In this document: positions 15,333 through 23,406 of the stretch, one piece after another
Layout: each line of letters starts with the position of its first letter
How positions within the stretch are numbered: position 1 is the first letter of the stretch
DNA from: Myxococcaceae bacterium
Lineage (GTDB): Bacteria > Myxococcota > Myxococcia > Myxococcales > Myxococcaceae
NCBI GenBank assembly: GCA_022842905.1
Contig: JALHOS010000023.1
Coordinates: 3,637 to 36,576 of the forward strand
DNA: 32,940 bases
Reading direction: 5' to 3'
The notes under the pieces: model-generated
The model's database searches: none
Told to the model about the DNA's origin: nothing
The model's input: only the letters and a program-made list of their open reading frames with translations
Made by a program: the position numbers and the translations under genes

Positions 15333-16354
15333 TCGAACGGCACCACGCTGACGCGCTCGCCGGGCTTCACCTTGAGCAGGTCCTTGGCCGGCTTGGGGAG
15401 GTACACCTCTTGGTCGTCGAAGCGCACCTGACAGCGCACCGCTCGGAAGCGGTTGTGGCCCGCGCCGCGCGAGACGGCCACCAAGGCGTCCTCCGCCTCT
15501 TGCTCGAGTGACTCCTTCTTGAGCGTCGCCGTGCGGTAGCGCCGCACCAGGGCGATGTCGTGGAGGTTGGCCTCGTAGTGGGGGCCGCCGTCGAACGGGT
15601 CGATGTGGTTGACGTACCGAAAGCCGATGCGCTCGAGCATGCGCTGCACGCCCTTGGTCTCGGGGCCGACCTCGCCGATGAGCTTCTGCGCGCGGTCGCT
15701 GAACAACGTCGCGTAAATGTCGGACGACGGGAACAGCTCCTTGATGAACTCCTTGTTCTGGCGCGACAGCTTGTCGGCCTCCGGGTACTCGAGGCCGGTG
15801 AACTTCTTGCCGCAGGACTCCCAGAGCAGGCTGCGGCCGTCCTCCATGAGCGGCGGGAGCAGCTCGGCGAGCACGCGCTCGCGGAAGAGCGGCTTGTGCA
15901 TGGCCATGAAGAGGAAGCGCACGTAGGACAGCTGCTTGCCTGGCTTGTCCGGGCCGCTGCGGTGCGGCGGATCGACGACGAGCCCGCCGATCTCCGTCGG
16001 CCCTTCGTAGTTGTACCCAATCGACAGCACCTTGTGCCGGAAGTGCGCGTCGATGCTCGCCGAGTAGTGCTCGGCTTCGGTGACCTGGAAGTAGATGTGC
16101 GGCGCGTCCTTGGTGCCGTGCTGGGCGATGATCATCGACGTGCCGATGATGAGCTCGTTGCGCAGGTCTTCGAGCACGAACAGGTATTCGCGCTCGTGCG
16201 GCGCCTCGAGCTTCCCGGCGAAGCTCTTCACCGACCGGTCGATGAGCTGCGCCAGCACCTTCTTGTCGTTCGGCAGGTTGACGCTGTTGAGCACGGCTGC
16301 CAGCCGCTGGAGCCCTGCCAGGTCGGACCTCGCTACGTCTCGCAGGAGCAACAT
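15329..16354 (-). CDS. astA: Arginine N-succinyltransferase
   Basis: This 341-residue protein is the usual length for AstA, which transfers succinyl from succinyl-CoA to arginine in the first step of the AST arginine-degradation pathway. Matching family blocks include LSYVRFLFMAM, FTGLEYPEADKLSRQNKEFI, LFPSSDIYATL, a QKLIGEVG segment and IDPFDGGPHYEA. The frame is open 20 codons further up, but starting at ATG 16354 (MLLLRDVARSDL) gives the conserved N-terminus. The other ast genes (astB, C, D, E) are not in this window. The stop overlaps the start of the macro/deoxyribosyltransferase-like gene, an unusual partner. The C-terminal residues (VYLPKPAKDLLKVKPGERV) look like a small AbrB-type tail typical of this group. 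Confidence 0.9.
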   Translation of the reverse strand: MLLLRDVARSDLAGLQRLAAVLNSVNLPNDKKVLAQLIDRSVKSFAGKLEAPHEREYLFVLEDLRNELIIGTSMIIAQHGTKDAPHIYFQVTEAEHYSASIDAHFRHKVLSIGYNYEGPTEIGGLVVDPPHRSGPDKPGKQLSYVRFLFMAMHKPLFRERVLAELLPPLMEDGRSLLWESCGKKFTGLEYPEADKLSRQNKEFIKELFPSSDIYATLFSDRAQKLIGEVGPETKGVQRMLERIGFRYVNHIDPFDGGPHYEANLHDIALVRRYRTATLKKESLEQEAEDALVAVSRGAGHNRFRAVRCQVRFDDQEVYLPKPAKDLLKVKPGERVSVVPFE

Positions 16355-16543
16355 GCGCCTTGCCTTAGACCAAGGCCGCGAAGGCGACCACCTTTCGCGG
16401 ACGTCCTGGGTCACGCCCCGTCGCTCGGGAGCGCAGTACGCGGCCCGATATCTCGTCGTCCTGACCTTCCGCCTCGGCTGCGGCGCTGGCAGCCACCACC
16501 CGTTCTCACCCGCGCCGCTCGGCCGCTCGACCGTCCCCCGCGC

Positions 16544-17731
16544 TCACCCAGCCACCTGCGCGACCAGCGCGAGCAGCGCGTCGCGTTGGCCACCGGCCGC
16601 GCGGGCGTGGCGCGCGTGGTGGCGGGCTTCCTCTTTTTGGCCCAGCTTCACGTGGGCGAGCGTCAGGTTGTAGCGGACGAGGTCCTGGTCCTCGCTGGGC
16701 GCCGCGGCGAGCGCTTCGTCGAGGAGCAATCGTGCCTCTCGCCAGCCCGAAGGCTGCTCTTGCTCGAGCAAGAGCACCGCCAAGTTCGTGCGGGCTCGCC
16801 AGTTGGTCTTCGACAGCCGGACGGCCTGACGGTACGCCCGCTCCGCGCCGACCTCGTGCCGCGCAGCTTCGTAGACGATGCCGAGCTGGAGGTAGGCCGC
16901 GTCGGACTTCGGGTCGAGCGCGAGCGCGCCCTTGGCGTGGGCGAGCGCCTGGGCCAGGTCTCCCTCGGTGGTGGCCAGCGCCGCCGCCAGCAGCCGCGTG
17001 TTGACGGTGCGTGGCAGGAGCTGCACCAGCCGCTCCGCCCACAGTCGCGCCGTCTGGGTCTGGTCTTGGCGAATGGCGACGGCCGCGCGCTTCTGGACGA
17101 GGAGCGCCGAGTCAGGGATGCGCTCGAGCGCGGCGTCGAACCACTTCGCGGCGAGGCTCAGCTGCTGCGCGTTGCACAGCAGGTCCCCCACCATGGCCGC
17201 GGCCACGTCCCAGCCCGGCGCCAGGCAGAACGCTTCGGTCGCGAGCTTGAGCGCGGTCGCGGCGATGCCGTTCGCGTCGGCGATGCGCGCCGCGGTCAAC
17301 CGAGCCCCGGCCGAGTCGGGCAACAGCCGCATCGCCCGCGCCGCGGCGGTGTGCGCTTCCGTCCAGCGGCCCTGCTGCGCGTACGCGCGCGCCAAGCTGA
17401 CGAAGCCCAAACCTTGTTCGGGGGCCATCGCCACGGCGGCCTCGTAGTGGGCGATGGCGACCTCGAACTCGCCTTTGGCTTCACACGCAATGCCCAGCAG
17501 GTGCCGCGCCTGCGCGACGTGGGGGTGCTGCGCGACGACGCGATCGAGCAGGCGCTTGGCGTCGTCCTGGCGCGCGAGCGCGAGGGCAATGCGGGCCAGG
17601 CCCATCGTCGGAAACGGTGACATGCGACCGTCCAGTGCTCGCGCGCGCTCGAACAGTTCGGCGGCGCGATCCAAGTCGTTGTCACCCAGGTAGCGTTCGG
17701 CCTCGTTGAGCAGCGGGAGGATCGTCTCCAT
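16544..17731 (-). CDS. TPR-repeat protein, partner of module copy 3
   Basis: This 395-residue protein is composed of about ten TPR-like helical pairs (DLDRAAELFERARALDG near residue 20, GEFEVAIAHYEAAVAMAP near 90, GDLAQALAHAKGALALDP near 270) with no signal peptide. The ATG at 17731 has a good GAGGAAGG upstream and lies only 15 bases after the stop of the beta-repeat gene, so the two are in one operon. The last 50 residues (VRYNLTLAHVKLGQ, an Ala/His/Arg helix) follow the same pattern as the TPR proteins at 700-1866 and 2882-3562. Length and order match copy 1 best. Dedicated binding of the upstream protein is an inference from threefold conserved linkage. Confidence 0.88.
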   Translation of the reverse strand: METILPLLNEAERYLGDNDLDRAAELFERARALDGRMSPFPTMGLARIALALARQDDAKRLLDRVVAQHPHVAQARHLLGIACEAKGEFEVAIAHYEAAVAMAPEQGLGFVSLARAYAQQGRWTEAHTAAARAMRLLPDSAGARLTAARIADANGIAATALKLATEAFCLAPGWDVAAAMVGDLLCNAQQLSLAAKWFDAALERIPDSALLVQKRAAVAIRQDQTQTARLWAERLVQLLPRTVNTRLLAAALATTEGDLAQALAHAKGALALDPKSDAAYLQLGIVYEAARHEVGAERAYRQAVRLSKTNWRARTNLAVLLLEQEQPSGWREARLLLDEALAAAPSEDQDLVRYNLTLAHVKLGQKEEARHHARHARAAGGQRDALLALVAQVAG

Positions 17732-17746
17732 GGCGTGCCTTCCTCT

Positions 17747-19195
17747 TCAGACCTTCACGGTGGTGCTGCCGCTGCGCGTCGTCGTCTTCCCCGCGCGCTT
17801 GCTGTCTTCACGCAGCGCGCGCGTCCGCTTGGCCGTCTCGTCGATGGAGTCGAGCAGCGCGGGTTCTCCCGTCGATTGGACGAAGCCCCCGGCGATCGAC
17901 GACTGCGGCGGCGCGGGTTGGTCCTTGGGGTCGCTCGCCGAATCGCTCACCGCGCCGTCGAGCACCTTCTGGGCGTGGGCTCCGTCCGCGCTCTTGCCGC
18001 CGAAGAGGCCGGGGACCATGCCAATGAGGCCCCACACGGGGTTGGCGGTGAGCGCGAGCCCCAGCATGGTCAGCGCGCCGACCGCGACCTGGCCGAAGTC
18101 CTTCGGGTCGTAGGACTGCGTGCTGCCCATTTGCAGGCCGACGCCTAGGCACAGCGACAGGCTCCACTCGATCTTCAAGATGCCCGCCTCATCGAAGCCG
18201 ATCTTGAAGCTCGCCTCGGCGCCGACGCCCGCGAGGGCCGCCACGGTGGTCGTGTTCTTCGCGCCGAGCACGTCGCTGCTCGCTCTGGCGGCGGCGCGGG
18301 CGCCGGCGAAGGCGCCAGCACCACCCGAGACGATGGCCTTGGCGGGGACGATCGACAGCGCTGCTTCGACGTCCGCGTCCGCGCCGCAGCCGGACTCCGC
18401 GGTGGCCTTCGCGTCCAACGCGATGCCACCGACGACGTTGCCGCCGGCGTACGCGTCCGCGGTAGCCATGGCACCGGTCGACGCGCTCGCGCGCCCGGAG
18501 CCGCCGAGGACGTGCACTTGCCCCGCCGCTTCCGCCTGGGCCCACACCGCCGCGGCGCCCTTCACGCCCGCATACGCGCTGCCCATGGGCGTCTCGCACT
18601 TCACTTTCGCGCCTCCGGACACGCCCGCGCGCGCCCCGGCCTTGACCTGACCCGAAGCCTGGCCGCCACCGACGCTCGATTCACTCGTCGCGTACGCTTC
18701 TGCCGTCGCTTGGGCCGCCGCCTCGGCGCTCGCCGCGAAGCCACCCTCCCGCGCTTCGGCCTTGACGTGTCCGAGCGAGGTCGTGCCGCCCACCCGCTCA
18801 CCGCCTCGCTGCACGTCGGTCTTCGCCGTGCCGTCCGCTTTCCATTGGCCCGGAGGCGCTCCGACGGAGCCCATCGCGCTGCTCAGGTCCAGCGCATCGA
18901 AGGTCAACGAGTCGATGACGTGACCGATGTCGACGAGCAGCTTTCCAAGGTCGAGCCCCTCGGCCTGTGCGCCGTGAGACTGCTGGGCAGCGCTCACGCC
19001 GCTTCCCAGCAGGTTGGTGAACAGCTGACCGAGCGCCTGCCCGAGGTCCGGCGCCTGCTTCGGCGCGGCGCCATGATGGCGCTCGACGTCGTTCGTGCGT
19101 CGCGGCGCGGCGGGCGCGCGCTCGGTTGGCTGTGGATCGTCCGCTTCGATGGGCCGAGCTGCCTGTGTGGCGCCGGTTGCTTGAACGCTGGTCAT
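17747..19195 (-). CDS. Large Ala/Gly-rich repetitive protein, module copy 3
   Basis: This 482-residue protein is of unknown function. The ATG at 19195 is chosen over an earlier in-frame start because it follows GGGAGGCGAC, an excellent ribosome site. Residues 1-60 are polar and disordered-looking with many Pro, Glu and Gln. Residues 60-100 form an amphipathic helical region (LGQALGQLFTNLLGSG, LLVDIGHVIDSL). Residues 110-345 are an Ala/Gly/Ser-rich stretch with alternating pattern and FAGAR, as in the smaller paralogues. Then come CLGVGLQMG and SYDPKDFGQ, matching the end of copy 2, a hydrophobic stretch about 372-395 (LTMLGLALTANPVWGLIG) and a polar tail. There is no Sec signal. The composition recalls shafts of polymorphic toxins or exported fibres, but no toxin domain is seen. 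Confidence 0.85.
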   Translation of the reverse strand: MTSVQATGATQAARPIEADDPQPTERAPAAPRRTNDVERHHGAAPKQAPDLGQALGQLFTNLLGSGVSAAQQSHGAQAEGLDLGKLLVDIGHVIDSLTFDALDLSSAMGSVGAPPGQWKADGTAKTDVQRGGERVGGTTSLGHVKAEAREGGFAASAEAAAQATAEAYATSESSVGGGQASGQVKAGARAGVSGGAKVKCETPMGSAYAGVKGAAAVWAQAEAAGQVHVLGGSGRASASTGAMATADAYAGGNVVGGIALDAKATAESGCGADADVEAALSIVPAKAIVSGGAGAFAGARAAARASSDVLGAKNTTTVAALAGVGAEASFKIGFDEAGILKIEWSLSLCLGVGLQMGSTQSYDPKDFGQVAVGALTMLGLALTANPVWGLIGMVPGLFGGKSADGAHAQKVLDGAVSDSASDPKDQPAPPQSSIAGGFVQSTGEPALLDSIDETAKRTRALREDSKRAGKTTTRSGSTTVKV

Positions 19196-19222
19196 GTCGC
19201 CTCCCGTGGTGGGGGCAGCCAA

Positions 19223-19238
19223 AGCAGGGCGCAGGCCA
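19223..19238 (-). promoter_or_regulatory. Possible sigma-54 (-24/-12) promoter of module copy 3
   Basis: On the - strand TGGCCTGCGCCCTGCT has the diagnostic GG-N10-GC spacing and matches 9 of 12 positions of the TGGCACG-N4-TTGCW consensus. Its GC lies 28 bases before the ATG at 19195, which would leave a leader of about 16 bases holding the GGGAGG site. Such matches arise by chance in GC-rich DNA, so this is a candidate only. Confidence 0.35.
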
Positions 19239-19445
19239 GCTCAAGTGGCTGCAATCAGGGCCCCCCTGAGCAGAAGCGGAGTCTCCGCACCGAGACGCTG
19301 AAGCAGGCGGGCGCGCTCCACACCGCCGCGCGGGGCGGCGCATGGCTCGCGGCATTGGCATTGGCGCGGCGGTCGTTCTTCGACCCGCGAGCCCGCCCTG
19401 CTTCGTGCTTGCTCCACGCCGACGAACCGGCTTTGGGTCGCCGCC

Positions 19446-21470
19446 ATGCGCTTGCTCACGCTGTCTGCCCTCCTCGTCGCGTCCGTCGCCTCCGCCGACG
19501 AGGGCATGTGGCTGTTCAACGACTTCCCCACCGCGCAGGCCAAGCAGAGCGTCGGCGTCGCGCCTGACGCGGCGTGGCTCGACCGCGTGCGCCTGGGCTC
19601 CCTGCGCTTGGCGAACGGGTGCTCGGCGAGCCTGGTCAGCGCGGACGGGCTGGTGATGACGAACCACCACTGCATTCGCGGGTGCCTCGAAGACCTGTCC
19701 ACGCCCGAGCGCGACCTGCTCAGCACGCCCTTCATCGCCAAGGACCGCGCCGCCGAAGAGCGCTGCCAGAAGACCGAGGCGAACCAGTTGGTCCGCATCA
19801 CCGACGTCACTGAGCGGGTGCTCGAGGCGACGCAGGGCAGCAGCGGCGCCGACTACCAGAAGAAGCTCAAGGCGGAGCAGGCTCGGCTCGAGTCTGGCTG
19901 CGCCCAGGGCGACGCGACCAAGCGCTGCGACGTCGTCACGCTCTTCCACGGCGCGAAGTTCCACCTGTACGAGTACCGGCGGTACCAAGACGTGCGCCTC
20001 GTCTTCGCGCCCGAATTCTCCATGGCAGCCTTCGGCGGCGACCCCGACAACTTCAACTTCCCGCGCTACGGCCTCGACGTGGCGTTCCTGCGCCTCTACG
20101 TGGACGGGAAGCCCCGGCCGTCTCCCGAGCGGCTGGCGTGGGCGAAGGAGCCGGCGAAGGAGAAGGACCCCGTCTTCGTCAGCGGGCACCCGGGCAACAC
20201 CGATCGTCTTCTGACGGTGGCGCAGCTCGAGTACCAGCGCGACGTCGCGCTGCCGTACAGCATCGCGTTGCTCAGCGAGCTCCGCGGTCGCCTCGACGAA
20301 TGGCTCAAGGCCCACCCAGCGCTCGGGAACGTCGGCCGTTCGAGGCTTCGCTCGGTGGAGAACTCACTCAAGGCCCAGCGTGGCGCCCAGCAGGCGCTGG
20401 CGGAGCCCAGCTTCTTCGCCAAGCTCGTCAGCGCCGAGGTCGAGCTCAAGCGCAAGGCGCCTGCTTCGACGCTGGCCGGCTGGGACTCGATCGCCGAGGC
20501 GACCAAGGCGCTGCGGGGGCTCGCGCTGGAGTACCGCTTGAAGGAGCGGGGCGACGCGTTCAACAGCGAGCTGTTCGGCCACGCCCGCGCGCTGGTGCGG
20601 CACCGCGCCGAGAAGGCCAAGCCGAACGCCGAGCGGCTGCCGGAGTTCACCGACGCGCGGCTGCCGGGCCTCACCCAGTCGCTCGGAAGCCAGGTGCCGG
20701 TGAGCAAAGAGCTGGAGATCGCCACGCTGAGCTGGTCGTTGCAGCGGCTGCGCGAAGCCTTGGGCGCGGACGACGCGTTCGTGCGCTCGGTGTTGGGGAG
20801 CGCCACGCCGCTCGAGGTTGCCACGCAGCTCGTCGAAGGCACGGGGCTGGCTGACGCCAAGCGACGGCTCGAGCTGCTCGACGAGAAGGCGTTCGACGCG
20901 GCCACCGATCCGCTGCTGGCCTTCGCGAAGAAGGTCGACGCCGACGCCCGCGCCATTCGCCAGAAGGTCGAAGCGCAGGTCGACGCGCCGCAGAAGAAGG
21001 GCAATGAGCTGCTGGCCGAAGCGCGGCGCACGGTGCTGGGGCCCGTCGGCGCGCCGGACGCGACGTTCACGCTGCGGCTGTCCTTCGGGCGAGTGCAGGG
21101 GACGGCGACCGCTCCGGCCATGACGACGGTCGAAGGCCTCTTCACCCGTGCGACGGGGAAAGCGCCCTTCGCGCTGACCGAGCCGTGGCTCAAGGTGAAG
21201 CCGTCGCTCAAGGCCGCGGAGCTCAAGCTGCCGTACAACGTCAGCACGACGAACGACATCATCGGAGGCAACTCGGGCTCGCCACTCGTGAACGCCAAGG
21301 GCGACGTCGTCGGGCTGGTCTTCGACGGGAACTTGGCGTCGCTCGGTGGCCGCTACGGGTACGAGCCCGCCAGCAACCGGGCCGTCGCCGTTCACGGCGA
21401 GCTCATTCAGTTCGCGCTGATGCGGGTGTACGGGGCGAAGCACCTCGCGGAGGAGTTGCTGCGGCGGTGA
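19446..21470 (+). CDS. S46 family dipeptidyl-peptidase (DPP7-like)
   Basis: This 674-residue protein has a signal peptide (MRLLTLSALLVASVASA), so it acts in the periplasm or outside. The S46 catalytic triad is visible: His75 in TNHHC, Asp201 in GGDPDNFNFPRY and Ser610 in GGNSGSP. The residue 18 positions after the serine, which sets P1 preference in this family (Arg in acidic-specific DPP11), is Gly in VFDGN, which points to the DPP7 type with hydrophobic P1 preference. It releases dipeptides from peptide N-termini, fitting with the dipeptide/amino-acid economy suggested by the neighbouring importer and peptidases. The helical cap (about 280-500) is present, so the protein appears complete. 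It is transcribed divergently from the module copy 3 operon across 250 bases. Confidence 0.92.
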   Translation: MRLLTLSALLVASVASADEGMWLFNDFPTAQAKQSVGVAPDAAWLDRVRLGSLRLANGCSASLVSADGLVMTNHHCIRGCLEDLSTPERDLLSTPFIAKDRAAEERCQKTEANQLVRITDVTERVLEATQGSSGADYQKKLKAEQARLESGCAQGDATKRCDVVTLFHGAKFHLYEYRRYQDVRLVFAPEFSMAAFGGDPDNFNFPRYGLDVAFLRLYVDGKPRPSPERLAWAKEPAKEKDPVFVSGHPGNTDRLLTVAQLEYQRDVALPYSIALLSELRGRLDEWLKAHPALGNVGRSRLRSVENSLKAQRGAQQALAEPSFFAKLVSAEVELKRKAPASTLAGWDSIAEATKALRGLALEYRLKERGDAFNSELFGHARALVRHRAEKAKPNAERLPEFTDARLPGLTQSLGSQVPVSKELEIATLSWSLQRLREALGADDAFVRSVLGSATPLEVATQLVEGTGLADAKRRLELLDEKAFDAATDPLLAFAKKVDADARAIRQKVEAQVDAPQKKGNELLAEARRTVLGPVGAPDATFTLRLSFGRVQGTATAPAMTTVEGLFTRATGKAPFALTEPWLKVKPSLKAAELKLPYNVSTTNDIIGGNSGSPLVNAKGDVVGLVFDGNLASLGGRYGYEPASNRAVAVHGELIQFALMRVYGAKHLAEELLRR

Positions 21471-21654
21471 GGACGACGCTCGGCCTTCGGTGGAAGCGAG
21501 GCAGCGCGACGGCTCGGCGCCCTTTCACGGCGCGCGCGACCGCGAGGCGTTGACGCCGGTCCAGAGCCCCAGCCCACGCCCGAGGCGTCGCTTCGAGCTG
21601 GGCCTTCGCCGGGTCGTGGCGGAGTCGGCGCCGAGTGCGGTCGCGATCCGCTCG

Positions 21655-21830
21655 TCGCAGCTCGAAGCCGTTGACGTGCAGCGTTGCGCCGGGCCCTCGA
21701 GCCGCACTTCCGCCACGCGACCGTGTTGCGGCAGGTCTGCGCGCAACCGCCGTTCATCGACAGACACTCGTCGACCTCGTCGTAGCTCGTTCCGTTCCCG
21801 TCGCGGCTGAAGCCCGGCCGGGCAGGGTGC
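21655..21830 (-). pseudogene. Decayed EGF-like domain remnant
   Basis: In the 392 bases between the S46 gene and sfsA there is no intact gene. On the - strand one frame reads PGFSRDGNGTSYDEVDECL and then NGGCAQTCRNTV, a typical calcium-binding EGF-like start, at 21829-21716. The sequence then continues in another frame as GPGATLHVNGFEL (about 21695-21657), the normal end of such a domain. The expected Cys before DEVDEC is Tyr. At least one frameshift separates the parts, so this is a broken fragment of a secreted EGF-repeat protein. Confidence 0.55.
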
Positions 21831-21862
21831 AGCCTCAGGGTCGTGGCGAGCACGCCGACTGC

Positions 21863-22681
21863 TCAGCGTCGCAGTCGCGGCGGGTTGGCTCCCGACACGC
21901 CGCCGTCCTTCCTCGACCAGCCGCTCTCGGCGGCCAACGCGGCGGCGTAGGGCACGAGCGCCCGAGCGTCCCTCGCTGACGCATCGACCGGGACCGCCCC
22001 GTGCAGCTCGTAACCCTCGGTCGACGGGACGAAGCGCAGGCCGAAGAGCCGCACGCCGGCTCGCTCCGCGCGCTCGAGCGCCTTGGCGAACGCCGGGTCG
22101 TGCAGCGGGCTTGGCCGCAGCACCTGCCCGTCCGCACGGAGCAGGGTGAAGAGCACCGCCGCGCGCTGGCCACGGCGCGCCAGCCTCGCGAGCGCTTTGA
22201 CGTGCGCGGTGGCCCGCTCGCTCACGCTGTCGGGGAAGTACGCGCCGCCGTCGGGGTAAACGAGGTGGCTGTTCTTCACCTCGAGGTGCCACGGCCCGTC
22301 ACTGCGCTCGACGACGAAGTCGACCAGGTGGCCTCGTCCCAGCGGCCGCTCGGTCGCGACGGAGCGCACGTCGTCCCAGCCTGGGACGGCGCCCGCGCGC
22401 AGGGCCTCCTTGACGAGCCGGTTGGGGACGACGGTGTTCGCGCCGATGAGCTGGCCGTCGAGCTCCAGCAGCTCCAGCGTGTGCGTCAGCGAGCGGTCGG
22501 GGTTGTCCGCGACGGACACCCACGCCGGCGCGCCGATGCGGACCAAGCCTTCCATGCGCCCTGGGTTCACGCAGTGCGCGCGAATGAGCCGACGCCCCAC
22601 GCGCACCTCGGCGATGAAGCGCTCGTACCGGCGCACCAACGTGCCCCGCAGCAGCGTGCCGCTCCAGGGTCGGAGCTTCAT
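21863..22681 (-). CDS. sfsA: SfsA-family DNA-binding/nuclease-like protein
   Basis: This 272-residue protein has SfsA family blocks throughout: RRYERFIAEVRVG, AHCVNPGRMEGL, LELLELDGQLIGANTVVPNR, GHLVDFVVE, LEVKNSHLV, DSVSERATAHVKAL and RAAVLFTLLRAD. The GH..DFxV, LEVK and E residues fit the nuclease-like fold described for the family. The name comes from sugar fermentation stimulation in E. coli; its exact role is still unclear. It is about 35 residues longer at the C-terminus than the E. coli protein. The ATG overlaps the stop of the ABC ATPase gene by 4 bp, so it is the last gene of the amino-acid transporter operon, an unexpected partner. Confidence 0.92.
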   Translation of the reverse strand: MKLRPWSGTLLRGTLVRRYERFIAEVRVGRRLIRAHCVNPGRMEGLVRIGAPAWVSVADNPDRSLTHTLELLELDGQLIGANTVVPNRLVKEALRAGAVPGWDDVRSVATERPLGRGHLVDFVVERSDGPWHLEVKNSHLVYPDGGAYFPDSVSERATAHVKALARLARRGQRAAVLFTLLRADGQVLRPSPLHDPAFAKALERAERAGVRLFGLRFVPSTEGYELHGAVPVDASARDARALVPYAAALAAESGWSRKDGGVSGANPPRLRR

Positions 22682-23406
22682 GGTTGCCGCTCGGCGACGG
22701 CGCGCAGCACGTCGGCCGGCGGTCCGCTCTGGACGACGCGGCCGTTCTCCAGCACGCAGACGTGCTCGAGCTCTCGCGCAAAGGCCAGGTCGTGCGTGAC
22801 GACGACCTGCGTGACGTGCGCGGCGTCCACCCGCTTGAGCGCTTGCAGCACCTCGTTGCGCAGCGCCACGTCGAGCGCGCTGGTCGGCTCGTCGTAGAGC
22901 AACACCGCGGGCTCCATGGCCAAGGCCCGGGCGATCGCCACCCGCTGCTTCTGCCCACCGGACAGCTGGGCCGGGAAGACGTGCAGCCGCTCCGAGAGGC
23001 CCAGCTGTTCGAGCAGCGCCTTCGCGCGCCGCTCAGCCTCGCCGCGCGCCTCACGCTTCACCGTCACCGGCGCCAGCGTGCAGTTGTCGAGCGCCGTGAG
23101 GTGGGGGAACAGCTCGAAGGACTGAAAGACGAGCCCCAGCCGGGTGCGGGCCTCGGCGAGCGCCTTCGCGCGCTCGGCCCCAGACACTTCCTTGGTGCCC
23201 CGCACCACGACGCCGTCGATCTCGATGAGCCCTTCTTCGAACGGCTCGAGCCCCATGACACACCGGAGCATCGTCGACTTGCCCGCGCCGCTCTTGCCGA
23301 GCAGCGCCGCGAGCGTGCCCTTGGGCAGCTCGAAGGACAGCCCCTTGAGCGTGGCCTCGGCGTTCCCCGCGTGGTGGCGGACGACACCCTGCACCCTGAG
23401 CGTCAC
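22678..23406 (-). CDS. Polar amino-acid ABC transporter ATP-binding protein
   Basis: This 242-residue ATPase shows Walker A GKSGAGKST (about residue 37), a Q-loop in LVFQSFELFPHLTALDN, the signature LSGGQKQR, Walker B VLLYDEPTSALD and the H-loop VVVTHDL. The QSFELFPHLTALDN block and overall length are typical of GlnQ/HisP-type importers for polar amino acids. The GTG start overlaps the stop of the fused binding protein-permease by 4 bp, and the stop overlaps the sfsA start by 4 bp. Two copies are expected to sit on a permease dimer formed by the upstream gene product. Confidence 0.93.
   Translation of the reverse strand: MTLRVQGVVRHHAGNAEATLKGLSFELPKGTLAALLGKSGAGKSTMLRCVMGLEPFEEGLIEIDGVVVRGTKEVSGAERAKALAEARTRLGLVFQSFELFPHLTALDNCTLAPVTVKREARGEAERRAKALLEQLGLSERLHVFPAQLSGGQKQRVAIARALAMEPAVLLYDEPTSALDVALRNEVLQALKRVDAAHVTQVVVTHDLAFARELEHVCVLENGRVVQSGPPADVLRAVAERQP

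Noticed and set aside
15560-17620. A 686-codon open frame on the + strand across astA and the third TPR gene
   Set aside because: It is the complement of two well-supported genes on the - strand and has no recognisable domain or ribosome site.
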